Source: Nemertoderma westbladi (Eukaryota; Xenacoelomorpha; Nemertodermatida; Nemertodermatidae). From it: a stretch of DNA of 64,000 nucleotides. Positions 58,706 to 64,000 of this stretch are shown one piece after another. The position numbers were made by a program, and so were the translations under genes. The notes under the pieces were generated by a model, which saw only the letters and a list, made by a program, of their open reading frames with translations, ran no database searches and was not told where the DNA came from. The DNA is taken from NCBI GenBank assembly GCA_032718475.1, contig JAUCBJ010009074.1, positions 1-64,000 of the forward strand, read 5' to 3'. The first letter of the stretch is position 1. Each line of letters starts with the position of its first letter.

Positions 58706-58745
58706 CGTCGGTAATTTGACAAAACCCCCTAAGTCGATTTTTGTA
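58706..58745. repeat. Inverted-repeat arm 1 (partner 62507-62545)
   Basis: CGTCGGTAATTTGACAAAAC followed by CCCCTAAGTCGATTTTTG is the inverted, slightly diverged copy of 62507-62545. It lies just upstream of the presumed P-element first exon. It may be a transposon end. Confidence 0.7.
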
Positions 58746-59095
58746 GTTTTGAGAAAAACTAAAAAAAACTGAATGTTTTAAGAAATCTTTAGTGATGCGA
58801 TCAAATTTTTGACTAAATATAATCTAAAATAGTGTATAATATGTTTGGGTACATATTTTTAGAGGTAGATCGCATTTTAGACCATTTAATTTGATATCTG
58901 TTGTTTTGCCAGATTGTGAAACAAAATAGTTAGGTTAGAACATACAATTAAGGGGGGTTATCTTTAGCATGTGGGGTTTTATCAGATACAGTCTGGCCCA
59001 TTAAATGACTTATTAGTGGGTCTAAGGGTGCAATAAAGCAAAGCTCTTATATTAGAAACACTGTAATATTACAATTATTTTTATAATTACTACTT

Positions 59096-59612
59096 CTACT
59101 ATCAGCATGCTGCATTGCAACTGCATTATTATGTATTACATATATATTAATAATGCTGTGCCGGCTTGTCAACAAAATTGCGCTGTCACATCTCCCTACC
59201 ACCCATGACATTTGCTAGATCATCCGCATCTTCAAGGCCAGTGTTTGATACGCCTCTAACAGGCGTCCCAAGAAAGGCATGTGCTGTCCACCATGTTTAT
59301 TTATTCGCCAAAGCACAATATTATGCACTGGCTGGTTCTCACGGCGAATGCAATGTCCTGCAAAGTGGAGGCGGTTCAGGTCAAGTGTCAAGCTAAGGAA
59401 GACGAATGGATGTTTCCTCCAATGTTGTATAGCGTCTGATTGGAGATGTGTTCATTGTACTTGACACAATGGACCCGGCGCATCATTCTTGTGAAAGTGC
59501 CATCCAGAGATTTGGAATCCTCTGCAGTTAGAAGCCAGCATAGACTCCCATATACTAGTACTGGTTCAACTGCTGCTCTAAAGAGAATCGAACCTTTAGA
59601 TTCCGTTTCAAT
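59096..59612 (-). mobile_element. RTE-like LINE fragment, copy 2
   Basis: This matches 44738-45240 (minus sense: 3' end and C-terminal RT tail), including GCATGCTGCATTGCA, AATGCTGTGCCGGCTTGTC, CCCATGACATTTGCTAG and ACACAATGGACCCGGCG. It has small internal deletions and no usable ORF. The 3' tail (TAG/AAG trinucleotides on the minus strand) is at 59088-59100. Confidence 0.88.
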
Positions 59613-59741
59613 CCATGGGACAACCCAGACTCCCTATTTTTATAACTGTTTGCGCTGTCTGGATTGTGGTCATCTTGCCACACCTGCTGTTGGAAACTAA
59701 TTCATGTTCACCATCTTCCGTCAGCATTGATTGCTCGTCAT

Positions 59742-59999
59742 TTACCCCGCTATTGATTGCCATATAATCCGGTAGAGTGTCATACCCAAGATTGATGCTA
59801 TGAGAATCCGTAGGCCTAAGAGATAAAACAATCCCTTCTCAATTATTATTGTCACAACACTTTCTACAATTAGCGGCTGAAGTCCTGTGCCATCATCATC
59901 TCTGATATTACTGTTGTAGGCTTCTAAAACAGATAAATATCGATTCGTCATTGCTTCACCGTGAACATCTTCAGCTACACTCGCTAACTGATTGAACAT
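59742..59999 (-). pseudogene. Possible membrane-protein ORF fragment
   Basis: The minus strand encodes 85 residues: an N-terminal part related to the 30-bp minisatellite (ASVAEDVH), a polar stretch, and a clear hydrophobic segment (about residues 50-77, LFYLLGLRILIASILGMTLY) followed by a positive charge. A second frame continues with an acidic tail near 59620-59760. The upstream part is cut by an RTE-like LINE insertion. It could be the end of a single-pass membrane protein with 10-residue repeats. I recognise no family. Confidence 0.3.
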
Positions 60000-60013
60000 C
60001 TCCAGCTAAACTC
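59963..60013. repeat. 30-bp minisatellite, left remnant (about two units)
   Basis: GAACATCTTCAGCTACACTCG and GAACATCTCCAGCTAAACTC are units of the array that resumes at 61283, so the LINE fragment between them was inserted in the array. Confidence 0.8.
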
Positions 60014-60015
60014 TA

Positions 60016-61275
60016 TAATCGGCCTGCTGCATTGAAACTGGTCATTGAGATGCTGGCTTAACAAAAATATTTTGCTACCACCATGCAATCCACAATTGAC
60101 AAGCCCAATGCAGGGTACATTAAGAATGCTATGCCGGCGTATCAACAAAGATTCAAGCGTATCTACGAAGATTCACCGCCACAACTCCCTATCCCCCATG
60201 ACTTTCGCGAGACTATTCGCATCTACAAAACCAATGTCCTTTAAGAGGCGTCTCACAAAAGTCATGTGCTGTCCACCATGCATATTTTCTCCATGGGGCT
60301 GCCAAAGCACAAGATTATGCACAGGCTGGTCCTCACTGCGAAAACAATATCCTGCAAAGCGGAGTGTTCAAGTGTCAAGCTTGCGGGAACCAAATGAGAC
60401 ACCTCCAATGTTATCTACTGTCTGGTTGGAGATGTGTGCATTGTACTTGACACAATGCACCCGGCGTAGCATTCTTGTGAATGTGCCATCCAGAGATTTG
60501 GTGTCCTCAGCAGTTAGAGCCCAGCATGGACTCCCATGGTACTGGAACTACTGCTGCTCTAAATAATCGGACGTTAAGTTTCCGATTAATTCTTGGTGAC
60601 TTCCAAATCTTGGAAAGCCTATTCAAGGCTGCCCATGCCTTCCCTTACGTATTCGAAGGTCCTCACCTGACTTCCGGATCCATGATCCCAGGTAACAGAA
60701 GTCTTCCACTTGCTCAAGCATACCATCCTTTGAGCTTATGCTCATCCGGTCAGAGACTTGCTGAGGACTTTCAAAGTTAACTGTCAAAATTTTCTAATGA
60801 GCTGAGGAGCCGTTCGGCTCCTTCTAGTGATTATGAGAGTACTCCTAAGTCATCAGCAAAGTCTATATCAGTTAGGTACTTGGCAGGATTTTCTCGACTT
60901 CTGGAGCCAGTAGGTGGAGTTACCATCACCTCAACATCATTATGATGATCTAACGACATTAGTAGAACATAGTCAACCACAATTATGAACAAGAATGCCG
61001 CAAGTGTGTCACCCTGGAGGACTCCCCATAACATTTCGAATGGTTCTGTGTCACCGTCTTCGAACCATCTTACTAATCTGATTGCTGCAATAATTCCATC
61101 AGGAATCTAATATAATGAAAGTATGCTGAACATACGTGAGCGAGAGACTGAATCAAAGGGCTTGACGAAGTCAACAAAGCTAACAGCCAGATGTCTGTCT
61201 TTCTTTTTGACAACTCTTCAATTATTCTTCTAAGAGAAAAAATGGGCTCACATGGTCGCACGACCTTTATACGGA
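60016..61275 (-). mobile_element. RTE-like LINE fragment, copy 3
   Basis: This is colinear with 44755-45990 (minus sense) and carries the 3' end and part of the RT, with deletions (for example ~70 bp missing near 60795 relative to 45440-45500) and frameshifts. Near 61095 it has a glycine codon (IPDGIIAAI) where the 44.8-kb copy has a stop. It is flanked on both sides by minisatellite units. Confidence 0.9.
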
Positions 61276-61282
61276 ACCTAAA

Positions 61283-61783
61283 TCATCTCCAGCTACACTC
61301 ACAACTGATTGAACATTGTTATTTACATTCACTTCTGTTTGAACATCTCCAGCTATACTCACTACCGGTTGAACATCTTCCGCTACACACACTACCGGTT
61401 GAACATATCCAGTTACACTCACTACCAGTTGAACATCTCCAGTTACATTCAGTACTGGTTGAACATCTTCAGCTACACTCACTACCGGTTGAACATATCT
61501 AGCTACACTCACTACCGGTTGAACATCTCCCGCTACACACACTACCGGTTGAACATCTGCAGTTACTCTCACTACCAGTTGAACATCTTCAGTTACACTC
61601 AGTACTGGTTGAACATCGTCAGCTACACTCACTACCGGTTGAACATCTCCAGCTACTCTCACTACCGGTTGAACATCTTCAGTTACACTCACTACCAGTT
61701 AAAAATCTCCAGTTACACTCAGTACTGGTTAAACATCTTCAGCTGCACTCACTACTGGTTGAACATCTTCAGCTACACTCACC
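61283..61783. repeat. 30-bp minisatellite, ~17 units
   Basis: The unit is approximately GGTTGAACATCTCCAGCTAC plus ACTCACTACC. Because 30 is a multiple of 3, all frames tend to stay open; the minus strand reads (V-S-V-A-G/E-D-V-Q-P-V)n. Variant units (TTCAGC, TCCCGC, TACTGG) alternate, and no long-range order is obvious. Confidence 0.95.
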
Positions 61784-61854
61784 TAGAGGATATCTACAGT
61801 TCTATAAAGTAACTTGTAAATGGACCAGTAGACTTGTAAATAATTTTGTACTCA

Positions 61855-62024
61855 AAGTATGCAGTCTCATGGAGTGAATAAGCATAGTGGACAGCCCATG
61901 ACTTTCTTGAGGCGCATCTCAAAGGACACTGGCCTTGTGGCGTTGCAATTTTGTGGACATGCCGGCACAGCATTCTTAAAATGCACCTGCAATGAAGTGT
62001 GCCGATACTAGTAGTAGTAGTGTA
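61855..62024 (+). mobile_element. RTE-like LINE 3' fragment, plus strand
   Basis: The complement matches 44738-44945: TCATGGAGTGAATAAGCATA, GACTTTCTTGAGGCGCATCT, ACACTGGCCTTG, GCCGGCACAGCATTCTTAAA and the (TAG)n tail CTAGTAGTAGTAG at 62010-62022. About 50 bp are deleted near 61940. Confidence 0.88.
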
Positions 62025-62453
62025 AATGGACCCCCCTCCCCAGATTTTCGCCAAAGGATAAAATAAGCATTACAAATTTTCAGCTATTTAAAAATACTGT
62101 TAGGTGTTGAGTAGGCAACCTATTCATTTAATCCTAATACCGTAGACCTACTTCAAAACTCACTCCATTAATTAATTCAAGGCCAATTATCCTATCATAT
62201 TGTGGCAAACGGGCATTTTGGACGAATTCAGAACGAATAATTAAAAGTCCCTCTGACATTTAACTAAAAAGAAACCCCCTAACATCTTAAATGTAAGGTG
62301 TTTTTTATAAGAAATTAAATCCCATATTGAAGGTGCTTAAACAGAGTTTTTTCCATCTTAGGGGGTTTTAACAGATCAAGCAATAATTAGACGGGATCTT
62401 ATTTTGCGTTTTTCTCCGTTATTAACGCTGTTTTAACTTCTGGGGTTTTGTCA

Positions 62454-62690
62454 GAAGGTGGATATCCAATCTAAGGTACCAGAATCACCGAAAACCTGAA
62501 AATGGCCAAAAATCGACTTAAGGGGTTTTACCAGATTACCCACGTTATGTAGACGAACCTCGTAATCGGAAAATTCTTTATTATCTTCGACGTAATCCTC
62601 TACATCAGCTAAATAAGTAATTTTAGTCTTCTTCGAGAAGTCTTGTATTTCGTCCGGACGGTATACTCGTTTTAATGGAGGTTATCTAGG
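62454..62690 (-). pseudogene. Exon-like open frame, unidentified
   Basis: From about 62690 the minus strand reads PPLKRVYRPDEIQDFSKK, then ITYLADVEDYVEDNKE and VRLHNVGNLVKPLKS to a TGA at 62451-62453. Codon choice looks protein-like, and a donor-like G/GTAATC lies at about 62545, where the inverted-repeat arm begins. I do not recognise the family. Confidence 0.3.
62507..62545. repeat. Inverted-repeat arm 2 (partner 58706-58745)
   Basis: CAAAAATCGACTTAAGGGGT followed by TTTACCAGATTACCCACG is the inverted counterpart of arm 1. Related GGGGTTTTNNCAGA words occur at 58973, 62362, 62442 and 62522. Confidence 0.7.
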
Positions 62691-62820
62691 AGTTTGGGGC
62701 ATTTTGCGCAGCGAAGTTGGAACAGAATGCGTGTGAATCGTGGGAACAGCATCTTTGGATAAAGATGGCCGCTGTTGGTTGCTATGAATATATCGCCCAT
62801 CGAAATGCAAACTGCAAATC

Positions 62821-62930
62821 TTAGTGGAAGCCCCTAATAAATAACTAATAAATTAATAAAACTAATATCTTCAAACCTAATAAATTCGAATTCTAATAAA
62901 TTATAGTAATAAATAAATTCAATTACAGCG
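62821..62930. repeat. AT-rich (TAATAAAT)n-like simple sequence
   Basis: Imperfect TAATAAAT/CTAATAAA words run from about 62836 to 62925, followed by a small duplication, AATTACAGCGATT, at 62931 and 62949. Confidence 0.7.
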
Positions 62931-62959
62931 ATTACCCAATTACAGCGATTCCGTCTTTT

Positions 62960-63650
62960 ATCGTCATTTCCACGTTCTTAGCCATTCGGAATCGCGATGT
63001 AGAAATCTTTCGAAATCCGCCGGATTGCCTGGCAACGAAAACACGTCGAGAAAGTTTCAACATTTCTGTAGTTTCTAATTCTAATTGCTGAATTGTCCAA
63101 TGCAGTACCGGTAGGGCCTACTGCAGTAATCCGGTAATGACTGAATGAGCACCGCACCGCGGCACCGGCAGAACGGTAGCAAAGTAGGCCTGCGTACAGG
63201 CTGACAGGCGTACTGCCGTAGTACTGTAGTACCGGTACCGATACAGCGATATGCGATACCAGCCAGGATACTGTAAGACTGCTGGGAAGACTGCAGGACT
63301 GTCTGACTGTGATTGTAGTTTTGAATTTGATCTTTCTGTCTTTAGATCAGCAGGTAGACAGGGTAGACAGTAGATGGCAGGATGGAGGTGCTAACACAGT
63401 AGGCCTAACACTGTAACAGGCTAATCCATAATCTCAGAATCTGCTAATGAGAACTGAATAACAGAATAATCCAGTAATCTGATAATGTTTGTTAGCTACT
63501 GAGCTACGAGCTACTGAGCTAGGCCTATTCCTGTATTAACTGATTCAATAAAAAAGGGTAAGGATAAGGACTGCTGCACTGTCAGACTGCTGGACTGTGA
63601 TGTATGATGTATGTGGATGGGATCATATCATCAACTGATGATCCTAAAAG
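62960..63650. other. No gene seen; palindrome-rich single-copy DNA
   Basis: Dense TACCGGTA, GGCCTACTGCAG and AGGCCTA words occur, along with CTGACTGT/GACTGCTG near-repeats around 63270-63320 and 63571-63601. No coding region is recognised. Confidence 0.5.
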
Positions 63651-63654
63651 TTTA

Positions 63655-64000
63655 TGGAAAGCTCTCGACCTCGACTGGTGTAAAGGCTTTTGCGGAATTA
63701 GCTGGTTATTTTCCCCGCAAAGTACTCTGTAGTTGTTTTAACGGACATAAAAAGCCGTTTCCTTACTGCACCGGTGTTTTAGTGGACATAAAAAGCCATT
63801 TCTTCTGTATGTGTACTTTAGCGGACATAACTCGCGATTTTATGTCGCAATAAGCCAAATACTCTAAACATCGGAACTCAGATGACGACATCTATCAGCT
63901 GTGTCCACGTGTAACATTTCTTTGTACTTTGTTCGTTCTTTGTTCGGTCGACCAATCAGAGCGGTTTTCACTCTGTGTTGGAGATTGTATACAGAAACTC
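63655..64000 (+). repeat. Dispersed repeat, copy 2 (partner 41403-41830), runs off the edge
   Basis: It shares ordered blocks with 41403-41830, including GGTGTAAAGGCTTTTGC, TACTCTGTAGTTGTTTTA, CGGTGTTTTAG, TCTGTATGTGTACTTTA and ACCAATCAGAGCG. Within this copy, CGGACATAAAAAGCC-type words occur several times. The window ends before its right boundary. Confidence 0.7.

Noticed and set aside
61309-61812. 167-residue Tyr/Asn-rich plus-strand ORF in the minisatellite
   Set aside because: A 30-bp unit keeps all frames open. No start context or non-repeat domain supports it.

Overview
This is animal nuclear DNA, AT-rich and full of transposons. There is no bacterial operon structure. The evidence for an animal is a 33.6-kb satellite array, spliced-looking exon fragments, an animal-type P-element transposase, a HECT ubiquitin-ligase fragment and at least three LINE families. 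The frequent short palindromes TAGGCCTA and TACCGGTA in the single-copy part, and the mix of P, RTE-like and other LINE elements, would fit an aquatic invertebrate, but I cannot name the species or phylum from sequence alone. I see no gene that is certainly intact apart from retrotransposon ORFs.

Region 1 (1-33640): a head-to-tail satellite of about 416-bp monomers, roughly 80 copies, with shorter deletion variants. It has higher-order structure: 3.32-kb, 4.94-kb and 2.98-kb superunits. A 100-N gap sits at 21592-21691, and its two flanks look like the same 2,877-bp sequence, which suggests an assembly artefact. The 60-79-residue ORFs here are monomer shadows, not genes.

Region 2 (33641-36599): the array ends at a ~2.95-kb element with imperfect terminal inverted repeats and a possible TA duplication. 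It contains a LINE endonuclease relic, an exon-like ORF and, most notably, an inverted diverged piece of the satellite monomer.

Region 3 (36600-44700): mostly single-copy-like DNA with a frameshifted HECT-domain fragment, a CpG-rich block of broken unidentified ORFs, a leucine-rich-repeat ORF with one stop codon, and one copy of a dispersed repeat whose partner lies at the right end of the window.

Region 4 (44736-62024): a transposon graveyard. An RTE-like LINE (minus) is followed by a decayed P-element transposase (minus, pieces from 58667 to 47514). The P element is split by an intron-like gap, a 5'-truncated LINE (plus, 53940-56872), a full-length-looking LINE with a 14-bp target duplication (minus, 49376-53922) and a 550-bp MITE with perfect 27-bp inverted repeats (47923-48472). 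In the full-length LINE, ORF1 and ORF2 are in the same frame, separated by one UGA codon. Further right are three more RTE-like fragments, one of them inserted in a 30-bp minisatellite.

Region 5 (62025-64000): inverted-repeat and GGGGTTTT-motif DNA, an exon-like open frame, AT-rich simple sequence and the second copy of the dispersed repeat.
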